Origin: Spirochaetota bacterium
GTDB taxonomy: Bacteria > Spirochaetota > UBA4802 > UBA5550
Reading direction: 5' to 3'
Assembly (NCBI GenBank): GCA_022704585.1
Contig: JAKJGD010000125.1
Span: 1 to 6,567 of the forward strand
Length of the DNA stretch: 6,567 nt
Shown: piece by piece, positions 1 through 6,472 of the stretch
Layout of the letters: each line of letters starts with the position of its first letter
Numbering within the stretch: position 1 is the first letter of the stretch
Program-made: the position numbers and the translations under genes
Notes under the pieces: model-generated
Databases searched by the model: none
What the model saw: the letters and a program-made list of their open reading frames with translations, nothing else
Told to the model about the DNA's origin: nothing

Positions 1-243
1 GACCGAGCCGGCGGTGACCCCCCAGTACAGGAGCGGCTCGCCCAGACGGGCAATATCGCTGCCACCGGCAACGTCCGGCTGCGCGATGATGCCCACGCGG
101 TACCCGGCGTCCATCAGCACGCGGCCGATGATCGCTGCGCCGTCACAGGGCGTATCGATGTAGGTGTCACCCGAGACAAGGATGACGTCAAGGCGTTCCC
201 ACCCGAGAGAGCGTACTTCGTCCGCGGTCGTTGGAATGAACAT
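1..243 (-). CDS. ygiQ: YgiQ-family radical SAM protein, N-terminal part (runs off the left edge)
   Basis: The minus strand is open from an ATG at 243-241 to the window edge, giving 81 residues beginning MFIPTTADEVRSLGWERLDV. The order FIPTT, LGW..LDVILVSGD.YID (about residues 2-30), GAAIIGRVL..AGYRVGIIAQPD (35-57) and then GVTAG (75-79) is the characteristic start of YgiQ-type proteins, which are large (roughly 600-700 residue) radical SAM enzymes of unknown reaction. The Cys triad that would bind the iron-sulphur cluster lies further downstream, outside the window, so it cannot be checked. A GAGG sequence precedes the ATG by about 12 bases, a rather long spacing. The gene follows the enoyl-CoA hydratase gene in the same direction after a 66-bp gap with no evident terminator, so read-through is possible. 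The family call is from recognised N-terminal sequence; the biochemical role is not known. Confidence 0.88.
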   Translation of the reverse strand, partial: MFIPTTADEVRSLGWERLDVILVSGDTYIDTPCDGAAIIGRVLMDAGYRVGIIAQPDVAGGSDIARLGEPLLYWGVTAGSV

Positions 244-309
244 GGGCCTGAAGATCCTCGATATATAACAACAATCAGGTATTTACTGCATGCGGCCGTA
301 CTGGAGGGA

Positions 310-1125
310 TTACTCGGGATCGGGAAATTCCGGCTCTGTTTTTTTAAGAAACGCCGTGATCCCGTGTACGCACTCCCCGGATGCGATGAGGTCAGCCGCG
401 ATCATGGTCTCGAACTCCAGCGCATCCCGTAGCTGGATATCGGCCGCCCTCCGGATGACCTCGAGCGCGGACCGAACAGCGCGGGGGCCGTTCTTCGCGA
501 TGGATTCCGCAAGGGCAAGCGACTCTTCGAGCGCCCGGCCGGGCGCGCTCACCCGGTCCGTCAGGCCAATTCGAAAGGCCTCCTCGGCTCCAACGCGACG
601 GGCCGTGAGTATCAGGTCCGCCGCGTGCGACCTCCCTATCAGGCGCGACAGGGCCACCCCGCCGCCCCAGTCCGGCATCAGTCCCAGCCGCACTTCCGAA
701 AAACACACCACTGCGGCCGGGTCCATGACGCGCATGTCGCACCGGCTTGCCAGCTCCGCGCCGCCGCCGTAGGCAAGCCCGTTGATCGCAGCAATCAGCG
801 GGACCGGGAGGCTCACCAGGTGATCCACGACGCCCCGAATGTAACGTACAAGCTCCTCGGCTGGCGCGCGGTCCCGCTTCTGCACGGCGCCCATCAGCTC
901 TGACACCTGGGGATTTTCGGGGTTCACGTCGAACCCGGCGCAGAACGCGCTGCCCCCGGCGCCTGTTATGACAACAGCGCGGGGCAGCCGGTCATGAAGC
1001 CTTCTCGCGACCGAGTCAAGCGCGGCCCACATTTCCCGGTTGAAGGCGTTCCTCTTCTCCGGCCTGTTGAGCGTGATAACCGCACAGTGGCCCCGATATT
1101 CCAGCTCTATGCCGCTTGGCGTCAT
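310..1125 (-). CDS. Enoyl-CoA hydratase/isomerase (crotonase) family protein
   Basis: This is a full-length crotonase-fold protein of 271 residues from the preferred ATG, or 275 from an upstream GTG at 1137-1135; the family is usually about 255-280. Numbering from the GTG start, it shows ITLNRPEKRNAF (21-32), the first oxyanion-hole segment AFCAGFD (64-70), the second, NGLAYGGGAELA (119-130), then FSEVRLGLMPD (146-156) and a C-terminal GITAFLKKTEPEF (259-271). Glu128 and Glu148 align with the two acid/base glutamates of rat enoyl-CoA hydratase, so hydration of a 2-enoyl-CoA is chemically plausible. Isomerases and other crotonases cannot be excluded. The usual PDGGG-type stretch reads PDWGGG here. 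The ATG at 1125-1123 is preferred because GGAG lies 6 bases upstream (1132-1135), whereas the GTG has only a weak GAGAA. The gene begins just after the nitroreductase stop and is probably co-transcribed with it. Likely cytoplasmic; substrate unknown. Confidence 0.9.
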   Translation of the reverse strand: MTPSGIELEYRGHCAVITLNRPEKRNAFNREMWAALDSVARRLHDRLPRAVVITGAGGSAFCAGFDVNPENPQVSELMGAVQKRDRAPAEELVRYIRGVVDHLVSLPVPLIAAINGLAYGGGAELASRCDMRVMDPAAVVCFSEVRLGLMPDWGGGVALSRLIGRSHAADLILTARRVGAEEAFRIGLTDRVSAPGRALEESLALAESIAKNGPRAVRSALEVIRRAADIQLRDALEFETMIAADLIASGECVHGITAFLKKTEPEFPDPE

Positions 1126-1146
1126 CGGTGTCTCCACTATTTGTTC

Positions 1147-1701
1147 TCAGGCATACGGCCTGCCAAAAGCGTCCAGGTGAACGAAGTCCTTCAACTCTTT
1201 CCGCGGGGTTGGCTGCTTATCCGGGACAACCGGCTTACCCAGCGGCATGACCACTACGGCCTGATAGCCGTCGGGGACCAAAAGCGCCTTCTTGAGCTCA
1301 TTGTGATCAAGCGAGCCGACGACAACCGTGCCCAACCCCAGCTCGTGCGCTTTCAGGCAGAGGTTCTGGACCGCGAGCCCCAGGTCAAACATGAACCACT
1401 CCGAGAATATGGTCTGCTTCCCTCCCTTAAGGCCGGACACCCCGGTCTTCGCGCATCCGACGATCAGTGCGGATGCCGCCTGGGTGCATTTGACAGCCGG
1501 GTTGTTCTCCTCATAGGTTGCGGCCACCTTCGCAATGACGTCCCGGTCCCGGACCACGATAAATTCCCAGACCTGGAAATTGGCCCATGACGGGGCCCAG
1601 CGCGCCGCTTCAAGGAGCTGGCGTATCTCCTCGTCAGTGACACGGTAATCGGTGAATTTTCTCTGGCTTCGGCGTTTGAGTATAGCGTCCTGCAGCTCCA
1701 T
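1147..1701 (-). CDS. Nitroreductase family (FMN-dependent) oxidoreductase
   Basis: A complete 184-residue protein, the usual size of the small nitroreductase-family flavoproteins, which use FMN and NAD(P)H to reduce nitro compounds, quinones or other acceptors. The N-terminal FMN-phosphate motif is RRSQRKFTD (10-18). It is followed by EAARWAPSWANFQVWEF (31-47), the conserved flavin-contacting segment. GLGTVVVGSL (122-131) and the C-terminal block MPLGKPV...PTPRKELKDFV (152-174) also match the family. LDLGLA-like sequence at 106-110 (DLGLA) belongs to the dimer-forming helix. The start is well supported: GGAGG lies 6 bases before the ATG, the best ribosome binding site in the window. It is the first gene of the leftward group, with the hydratase gene beginning about 10-20 bases after its stop. 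The true electron acceptor cannot be told from sequence; many members with this short architecture are uncharacterised. Confidence 0.92.
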   Translation of the reverse strand: MELQDAILKRRSQRKFTDYRVTDEEIRQLLEAARWAPSWANFQVWEFIVVRDRDVIAKVAATYEENNPAVKCTQAASALIVGCAKTGVSGLKGGKQTIFSEWFMFDLGLAVQNLCLKAHELGLGTVVVGSLDHNELKKALLVPDGYQAVVVMPLGKPVVPDKQPTPRKELKDFVHLDAFGRPYA

Positions 1702-1773
1702 GCGGGTCCTCCGGTTGGTGATGGGCCCGGACCGTGCGGGCCTGCTTAATAATGGCGACAGGGGTTAATTAAT

Positions 1774-1863
1774 GCAATCAATTTTTATCGGGATGATACG
1801 TCAAAAAAAAATCAACGCAGAGAACGCGGAGAGCTGCATCCATAGAAAAAATGGCAATCAATT
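1774..1863. repeat. 10-bp direct repeat GCAATCAATT, two copies 80 bp apart
   Basis: Identical copies of GCAATCAATT lie at 1774-1783 and 1854-1863 in the divergent intergenic region. The right copy overlaps the end of the -35 box and the spacer of the putative transporter promoter, which is where an operator could sit. Both copies are AT-rich, so chance is not excluded; binding by a regulator is inference. Confidence 0.35.
1814..1831 (+). repeat. Two tandem 9-mers AACGCAGAG / AACGCGGAG
   Basis: Two adjacent 9-base units differ at one position and follow a run of nine A. They resemble the short AACxCxGAG-type tandem repeats that recur in intergenic regions of a number of environmental bacterial genomes. 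That resemblance is recollection, not a search result. With only two units this may be a degenerate remnant or chance. Confidence 0.4.
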
Positions 1864-1879
1864 CAATGCTTAATATAAT
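1851..1879 (+). promoter_or_regulatory. Putative sigma-70 promoter for the MFS transporter
   Basis: A perfect TATAAT -10 hexamer at 1874-1879 lies 17 bases after ATGGCA (1851-1856), which matches four of six positions of the TTGACA consensus. Transcription would begin near 1885-1887. That coincides with the furthest upstream in-frame ATG (1885), so translation is unlikely to begin there, and the downstream start at 2008 is favoured, leaving a leader of about 120 bases. The call rests on motif spacing only. Confidence 0.5.
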
Positions 1880-2007
1880 CCGGGATGGATCCAGGCGTCG
1901 CTGGTACATCGATTGAAGAGCGGCCTTTATCTTTCACCCTGCCGTTTATTCAGAGTTCCCGGGGCAAATTATGCTTGCCAATCAGCGCCAGTCCCTATTC
2001 TGGAAGC

Positions 2008-3183
2008 ATGAAACGCTTCAAGCCCATATTCTACTACCTTGCCCTTGCGAACTTCCTGTTCTTCCTGGGAAATTCGCTCTACATACTGTTTCCGGTTTTT
2101 CTGAAGAACATGGGCGCGTCCGAGTCCTACATCGGGATCATGAACAACGCGGACAAGATATTCATCATCATCTCTTCAGTCTCCATTGCCTCGCTCATGC
2201 AGGGCCGGGACAGGATCAGGATGCTGCGGCTGGGCTATCTCATTCTGCTGGTCGCGTATGCCTCATACCTTCTGATCTCTTCCCTCTCCTGGGCAATCTT
2301 GGTGATCCGCGTGCTTCACGGAATCGGGTTCTCCGTGGCGATGATACTCGGCACGACGATCGTGTTCGACATCGTGCCGCTCGAGAACGCGGCCGAGGCG
2401 ATCGGGATATACGGCATTACCGGCTCCCTGAGCAATGCGATCAGCCCCTTCGTGGGAGAGATGCTCCTGGCCCGCGGCTACCCTCACCAGCTGATATTCC
2501 TATTATCGGTTGTGCTCGTCGGGATGAGCATGGCCATCACCTTCATCCTCCCCCGCACCGACCTCCATGATGCCGGCGAGTGCGAGCCGTCGACCAGCGG
2601 CTCCCTGCACCTGCTCACGAACCCTAAATATCTCCTCATGACGCTGGCGGGGTTCATCTTCGGGGGCGGGTTCGGCGTCATCATCACCTACCTGCCAAAC
2701 TTTATTCGTACCACAACCGATTTCAAGTTCTCGATATTCTTCATGACCTATATCGCGGTCCTGATCGTCATCCGGTTTACCTTCATGCGTATCGTCAACC
2801 GGTTCAACCGGGTTGCGCTTATCATGCTGGCATTCGCGGTCGGCGCCCTGATGAACCTTTCCATGAACATCCTCTATTCCATGGCCGTTCTCGTTGCGGT
2901 CAGCATCATGTACGGCGTGGCCCACGGCATACTTTACCCGGTCCTGAACGCGACGATGGTCGGCCTGGTGGACACCTGCGACCGCGGCAAGGCAAACGCC
3001 CTGTTTACCGCCACCTTCAACGGCGGGATGATGGCATTTGCCCTCGGACTTGGCTTCCTGATAGATCACACCGGCAGCTACCGCTCGGCCTTCAATTTCT
3101 GCGCGGTGGCCTTTATCGCGGCCGTCCCGCTCCTCTGGGTCGTTCGTTCTCGATACGGCGGCCTCCACCTCGAAAAAAAATAA
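2008..3183 (+). CDS. Major facilitator superfamily (MFS) transporter, 12 membrane helices
   Basis: A 391-residue integral membrane protein starting MKRFKPIFYYLALANFLFFL, the normal size of a 12-helix MFS porter. Twelve hydrophobic segments can be read in two groups of six, separated by a polar loop (around LPRTDLHDAGECEPSTSG). Helix 4 carries RVLHGIGFSVAMILG, matching the RxxxGxG pattern of MFS motif B. Helix 5 has GITGSLSNAISPFVGEML, similar to motif C of drug-efflux types. The usual loop 2-3 motif A is degenerate here (LMQGRDRIRML). Family knowledge suggests proton-coupled export or uptake of a small solute in the inner membrane; the substrate is unknown. The frame is open upstream to an ATG at 1885, but the additional 41 residues are not transporter-like and that ATG falls at the predicted transcription start, so Met at 2008 was chosen. 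A GGAAG lies unusually close to it (1-base gap). The damaged gene at 3200 follows after 16 bases. Confidence 0.88.
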   Translation: MKRFKPIFYYLALANFLFFLGNSLYILFPVFLKNMGASESYIGIMNNADKIFIIISSVSIASLMQGRDRIRMLRLGYLILLVAYASYLLISSLSWAILVIRVLHGIGFSVAMILGTTIVFDIVPLENAAEAIGIYGITGSLSNAISPFVGEMLLARGYPHQLIFLLSVVLVGMSMAITFILPRTDLHDAGECEPSTSGSLHLLTNPKYLLMTLAGFIFGGGFGVIITYLPNFIRTTTDFKFSIFFMTYIAVLIVIRFTFMRIVNRFNRVALIMLAFAVGALMNLSMNILYSMAVLVAVSIMYGVAHGILYPVLNATMVGLVDTCDRGKANALFTATFNGGMMAFALGLGFLIDHTGSYRSAFNFCAVAFIAAVPLLWVVRSRYGGLHLEKK

Positions 3184-3199
3184 TCTGGCACCCGCCTCC

Positions 3200-3579
3200 G
3201 TGCCGATACAGGTCCTCCTGGTCATGCTCCTGCTCGACAGGCTTATGCAAAAAAAGGAAAAAGAAGCGCTCCCGAAAAAGATGAACATGACCATCGGCGT
3301 TTTTTTCAGCGAGGTGGGCACCGGGCTTCATTCGATCCTCTCCCCGGTTCGGACCTCAACCATCTCAGGGGCGATATCTCCCGGGCGTACAGGCTTATCG
3401 TGGGCGAATGGCTGGGATACATGAAACACCTGAAGACAAACTACACCTATCTCTACTCGATGGCGGTACGGACAAACCCGTTCAATCCCGATGCCAGGAT
3501 CGAGGTCGCCGGGCAGGCCGGCACGGCTTCATATATAGATGATCTCAACACCAATCTGAATCACCTCATGGAACTATAA
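3200..3579 (+). pseudogene. Frameshifted, probably internally deleted gene for a small membrane-anchored protein of unknown function
   Basis: Two reading frames together look like one gene. The first starts at GTG 3200 and reads VPIQVLLVMLLLDRLMQ (a short hydrophobic anchor), KKEKEALPKKMNM, then TIGVFFSEVGTGLHSIL (residues 31-47). From the CCCC run at 3342-3345 the coding character passes to the -1 frame: GSDLNHLRGDISRAYRLIVG, then EWLGYMKHLK and YLYSMAVRTNPFNPDA, ending at TAA 3577-3579. Adding one base at the C run joins them into about 126 residues. Without it the first frame ends at TGA 3422-3424. I recall homologous hypothetical proteins in anaerobic proteobacteria in which several dozen residues separate the FFSEVGT and HLxGDI segments, so a central deletion that also shifted frame is the simplest explanation; this memory was not checked. 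No good ribosome binding site is visible; the gene is 16 bases after the transporter stop. A sequencing error or recoding remains possible. Confidence 0.6.
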
Positions 3580-3640
3580 AAAATTCTAATGTTATGTCGC
3601 ATTACTGCCGATACCTATCCATATATCTTGTATTATTGAC

Positions 3641-3647
3641 AGGGTGA
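3641..3647 (+). promoter_or_regulatory. Ribosome binding site of the TPR protein
   Basis: AGGGTGA ends 4 bases before the ATG at 3652. It overlaps a TTGACA hexamer (3636-3641), which is too close to the start codon to be this gene's own -35 box. The site fixes the start, placing the signal peptide directly at the N-terminus. Confidence 0.6.
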
Positions 3648-3651
3648 CGCC

Positions 3652-4140
3652 ATGACATCTGTAAGAATAATGACCCTCCTTCTGGCACTGGCTTTGCTTC
3701 CGGCTGCGGTACATGCGGCTGAAGACGCCAGCTCGCCCCGGTCCCTTGACGCGCTGGCTGACGACGTCAAGTTTCAGAACGGCCTCGGCTTCATCAAGCT
3801 GAAGATGTATGACAAGGCGCTGGAAACATTCAACGAATATCTCGAGATTTACTACAATGGAAACCACCGTAACGAGGCCTACAAGTACATTGCGGAGATA
3901 TACTTCAACAGGCTCGAGTATGCCAGGGCCATCCAGTATTACCGCGCCCTGTACGAGGAATTCAGCAACACAGAACCCGGTGTCGAAGCCTTTTTCAATA
4001 CCGGCATCTGCTATATGAAAATGGGCTATGACAAGGAAGCATCCGAGGTCTTCAACGAGATAATAGAAAACCACCGGGAATCGGCCTTTCGCCAGCAGGC
4101 GGAGCTCCAGCTTGACATGCTGAACATCCTGGGAGAATGA
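3652..4140 (+). CDS. Small exported protein with three TPR-like repeats
   Basis: A complete 162-residue protein. Residues 1-22 form a clear signal peptide: a short Arg-containing N-region, the hydrophobic core IMTLLLALALLPAAV, and a signal peptidase I-type site after VHA. The mature part is almost entirely helical repeats with TPR spacing: about 41-70 (GFIKLKMYDKALETFNEYLE), 74-105 (EAYKYIAEIYFNRLEYARAI and on), and 112-142 (FFNTGICYMKMGYDKEASEV and on). This pattern resembles the TPR parts of periplasmic YbgF/CpoB- and BamD-type proteins, but there is no lipobox Cys and no coiled-coil domain, so neither identity is claimed. The likely role is protein-protein binding in the periplasm. The ATG is preceded by AGGGTGA with a 4-base gap. 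It follows the damaged gene by 72 bases and precedes the EF-G leader, so its partner is not revealed by context. Confidence 0.85.
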   Translation: MTSVRIMTLLLALALLPAAVHAAEDASSPRSLDALADDVKFQNGLGFIKLKMYDKALETFNEYLEIYYNGNHRNEAYKYIAEIYFNRLEYARAIQYYRALYEEFSNTEPGVEAFFNTGICYMKMGYDKEASEVFNEIIENHRESAFRQQAELQLDMLNILGE

Positions 4141-4192
4141 GCCGCCGGGTCCGTACTACCGGACGGTATGAAAAAAATATGTTGTTTTTCTA

Positions 4193-4220
4193 TTGACAAA
4201 AAACGCCCTCAATAGAATAT
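4193..4220 (+). promoter_or_regulatory. Putative promoter of the EF-G gene
   Basis: A perfect TTGACA -35 box at 4193-4198 is followed by two imperfect -10 candidates: TAGAAT (4213-4218, five of six matches but only a 14-base spacer) and GAATAT (4215-4220, 16-base spacer, three of six matches). Transcription from here would give a leader of about 130 bases before the EF-G ATG. The -35 box is convincing, the -10 is not, so the exact promoter is uncertain. Confidence 0.4.
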
Positions 4221-4264
4221 GCCATCTTATTTTGCCGTACGCGGTCTTTGAAGTAAACCTGCTT

Positions 4265-4274
4265 GAGAATTCTC
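4265..4274. repeat. Perfect 10-bp palindrome GAGAATTCTC in the EF-G leader
   Basis: GAGAATTCTC is self-complementary over all ten bases and lies between the putative promoter and the EF-G start. With no loop it is better suited to a dimeric protein binding site than to an RNA hairpin. No known regulator is recognised, and palindromes of this length occur by chance. Confidence 0.3.
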
Positions 4275-4345
4275 CGTCTCCGGAAAACTGACAACGCCGT
4301 GGTTACTAATAATTTGTTAAGAAATTTATAAGTACTGATTAAACA

Positions 4346-4350
4346 GAGGG
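4346..4350 (+). promoter_or_regulatory. Ribosome binding site of EF-G
   Basis: GAGGG lies 5 bases upstream of the ATG at 4356, inside an otherwise AT-rich, probably unstructured leader. It supports the chosen start, which also places the first GTPase motif at the usual distance from the N-terminus. Confidence 0.7.
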
Positions 4351-4355
4351 ATTAT

Positions 4356-6434
4356 ATGCCGTTACAAAAAGTGAGAAACATCGGGATCGCCGCCCACATC
4401 GACGCGGGCAAAACGACTGTTACGGAGCGGATACTCTTCTTCACCGGGACCACGAGAAAGCTCGGCGAGGTGCATGATGGCGAGGCAACCATGGACTTCA
4501 TGAAACAGGAGCAGGAGCGGGGCATCACCATCGCCTCGGCCGCCATTTCCTGCACCTGGAACGACCACATGGTCAACATCATCGACACCCCCGGCCACGT
4601 CGACTTCACGGTCGAGGTCGAGCGCTCCCTGCGCGTCATCGACGGCATGGTCGCGGTATTCTGCGCCGTCGCCGGCGTCGAGCCCCAGAGCGAGACCGTC
4701 TGGAACCAGGCCGACCGCTACCACGTGCCCCGGGTCGCCTTCGTCAACAAGATGGACCGCATCGGCGCCGACTTCTACGAAGTCGTCAGCCAGATGGACA
4801 AGTACCTTGACGCCAACCCGGTCCCTTTCCAGGTGCCCATGGGCGTCGAGGACACCTTCGAGGGAGTCATCGACATCATCAGGCAGAAGGCCTTTACTTT
4901 CAAGGAGATGGAGCTCATCGAAACCGGGATCCCTGAAGCGTACAAGAAAAAGACCGATGAGATGCGTACCACTCTCATCGAAAAACTGGCTGATTATAAT
5001 GAAGAGATCATGCAATTATATCTCGACGGCAAGGAGGTCCCGGAAAGCCTCCTCATGAAAGCCGCGCGCGAAGCCACCATCAAGATGCTCATTACCCCGG
5101 TCTTCTGCGGCTCCGCGTACAAGAACAAGGGAATGCAGATTCTTCTCGATTCGATCGTGGACTATCTGCCCTCGCCGATCGATATCGGCGCGGTGGTCGG
5201 CATGGACATCGATGATCCCGGCAAGTCCCATACCCGTCACCCGTCCCCGAAGGACCCGTTCGCGGCCCTTGTCTTCAAGCTGATCCACGACCCGTACGTC
5301 GGCCAGCAGACCTTTATCAGGGTCTATTCCGGCGAGCTGAAGAGCGGCATGCAGGTCCTGAACTCGACCAGGTCAAAGTCCGAGCGGATCGGCCGCATAT
5401 TGCGTATTCACGCCAAGGAGCGCGAAGAGATTGAAAGCGCCGGTCCCGGCGACATCGTCGCCCTGATCGGGATGAAATTTTCCAAGACCGGAGACACCCT
5501 GTGCGATTCCGGTCACCCGCTCCACCTGGAGTCAATATTCATACCGCCTTCAGTCATAGAGATGAAGATATCGCCCCCGGCCAAGAAGGAAGAGGAAAAG
5601 CTCGGAGCCGCCCTCAGAAAGCTCTCGATGGAAGACCCCTCCTTCACGGTACGCTTCAACGATGAAACGAACGAGACTATCATCGCCGGAATGGGCGAGC
5701 TGCACCTCGAGATCATCATCGACCGGCTCAGCACCGAGTTTGGCGTGACCGCGATCGTGGGCGAGCCTTCAGTCGCGTTCCGTGAGACTATCACGAAGGA
5801 AGTGGAATGCGAATACAAGCACTCCAAGCAGACCGGCGGCCGCGGCCAGTACGCCCATACCGTGATGCGGCTCGAGCCCAATTCGGGCAAAGGCTTCGAG
5901 TTCGAGGATCATATCAAGGGCGGGGCGATTCCCATGGAATACATTCCGTCGGTCCGCAAGGGGATCGAGGCCTCCATGGCGGAGGGCATCCTCTCCGAGT
6001 TCCCGGTAGTCGACGTGAAGGCCGTTCTCCTGGACGGCACCTTCCACGATGTGGACTCCTCGGACATGGCGTTCCGCACCTGCGCGTCCATCTGTTTCAA
6101 GGAAGGCTTCCTCAAGGCTGGTCCCATACTGCTCGAGCCCATGATGAAAATCGAGGTGAACACGCCTGACGACTACATCGGCGAGGTCGTCGGCGACCTG
6201 AACCGGCGCCGCGGCCGCATCGAATCCATGCGCCGCTACCGCAAGGGTTCGCAGAAGGTCATCGGTTTCGTCCCGCTCATGGAGATGTTCGGGTACGCGA
6301 CACAGCTCAGGAACATATCCAGCGGCAGGGCCAACTACTCGATGGAGTTCTTCAAGTACGTCCCGCTCAACAAGGATGTCCAGGAAAAGGTCCTGAAAAA
6401 AATGGAAGAAAAGAAAAAGGAAAAGGCGAGTTAA
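4356..6434 (+). CDS. fusA: Translation elongation factor G (EF-G), stand-alone gene
   Basis: A complete 692-residue EF-G, the normal bacterial length. EF-G is the ribosomal GTPase that drives tRNA-mRNA translocation and, with RRF, ribosome recycling. All G-domain motifs are present: AHIDAGKTT (13-21), RGITI (55-59), DTPGH (77-81), NKMD (131-134) and GSA (252-254). A G' subdomain-like insert lies roughly between residues 155 and 245. Domain II starts near 300. Domain III contains GMGELHLEI (445-453). Domain IV has the tip loops [10 protein letters not shown] (491-500) and [14 protein letters not shown] (561-574), with His564 at the position of the conserved translocation histidine. Domain V contains [16 protein letters not shown] (644-659). 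The C-terminus ends in a Lys/Glu-rich tail ([12 protein letters not shown]). The ATG follows GAGGG by 5 bases. Unlike the usual str operon, no rpsL, rpsG or tuf gene is adjacent, and the gene has its own leader and terminator. It could be the only EF-G or a second paralogue. Confidence 0.96.
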   Translation: MPLQKVRNIGIAAHIDAGKTTVTERILFFTGTTRKLGEVHDGEATMDFMKQEQERGITIASAAISCTWNDHMVNIIDTPGHVDFTVEVERSLRVIDGMVAVFCAVAGVEPQSETVWNQADRYHVPRVAFVNKMDRIGADFYEVVSQMDKYLDANPVPFQVPMGVEDTFEGVIDIIRQKAFTFKEMELIETGIPEAYKKKTDEMRTTLIEKLADYNEEIMQLYLDGKEVPESLLMKAAREATIKMLITPVFCGSAYKNKGMQILLDSIVDYLPSPIDIGAVVGMDIDDPGKSHTRHPSPKDPFAALVFKLIHDPYVGQQTFIRVYSGELKSGMQVLNSTRSKSERIGRILRIHAKEREEIESAGPGDIVALIGMKFSKTGDTLCDSGHPLHLESIFIPPSVIEMKISPPAKKEEEKLGAALRKLSMEDPSFTVRFNDETNETIIAGMGELHLEIIIDRLSTEFGVTAIVGEPSVAFRETITKEVECEYKHSKQTGGRGQYAHTVMRLEPNSGKGFEFEDHIKGGAIPMEYIPSVRKGIEASMAEGILSEFPVVDVKAVLLDGTFHDVDSSDMAFRTCASICFKEGFLKAGPILLEPMMKIEVNTPDDYIGEVVGDLNRRRGRIESMRRYRKGSQKVIGFVPLMEMFGYATQLRNISSGRANYSMEFFKYVPLNKDVQEKVLKKMEEKKKEKAS

Positions 6435-6472
6435 GACCGCAAACGTTTACCGGCCTATCTGGCGTATAGTGC

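Larger units (their letters stand above)
1702..2007. promoter_or_regulatory. Divergent intergenic region between the nitroreductase and the MFS transporter genes
   Basis: These 306 bases separate the leftward nitroreductase start from the preferred transporter start. The first 30 bases hold the nitroreductase ribosome binding site. The middle (about 1745-1880) is strongly AT-rich compared with its flanks and contains an 8-bp palindrome TTAATTAA (1765-1772), two copies of GCAATCAATT, a run of nine A, and a short tandem 9-mer. A sigma-70-type promoter towards the transporter is visible. I could not pick out a convincing promoter towards the nitroreductase, although transcription in that direction must start here or beyond. 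From 1885 to 2007 the sequence is open in the transporter frame, but it does not look like transporter protein and is most simply a 5' untranslated leader. No RNA gene was recognised. Confidence 0.55.

Noticed and set aside
994..1590. 198-codon plus-strand open frame opposite the nitroreductase and hydratase genes
   Set aside because: It lies antisense to two genes with clear family motifs; its own product has no recognisable motif and is a by-product of high GC.
1885..2007. N-terminal extension of the MFS transporter from ATG 1885
   Set aside because: The 41 additional residues are not transporter-like, there is no ribosome binding site, and the ATG falls on the predicted transcription start.
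1971..2570. 199-codon plus-strand open frame overlapping the transporter start in another frame
   Set aside because: It competes with a frame that encodes clear membrane helices; its product is Arg/His/Pro-rich with no motif.
2503..3321. 272-codon minus-strand open frame opposite the MFS transporter
   Set aside because: Its His/Asp/Glu-rich product mirrors the hydrophobic codons of the transporter; it has no motif of its own.
3636..3641. TTGACA as a -35 box for the TPR gene
   Set aside because: It lies 10 bases before the ATG, and any -10 would fall inside the coding sequence.
3592..4074. 160-codon minus-strand open frame opposite the TPR protein
   Set aside because: The plus strand has a signal peptide, TPR pattern and ribosome binding site; the minus strand has none.
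4149..4164. Small hairpin GTCCG / CGGAC just after the TPR gene stop as a terminator
   Set aside because: The stem is only 5 bp and is followed by A-rich sequence, not a T run.
4362..5015. 217-codon minus-strand open frame opposite EF-G
   Set aside because: The Asp/Val/His-rich product is the complement of C-ending EF-G codons.
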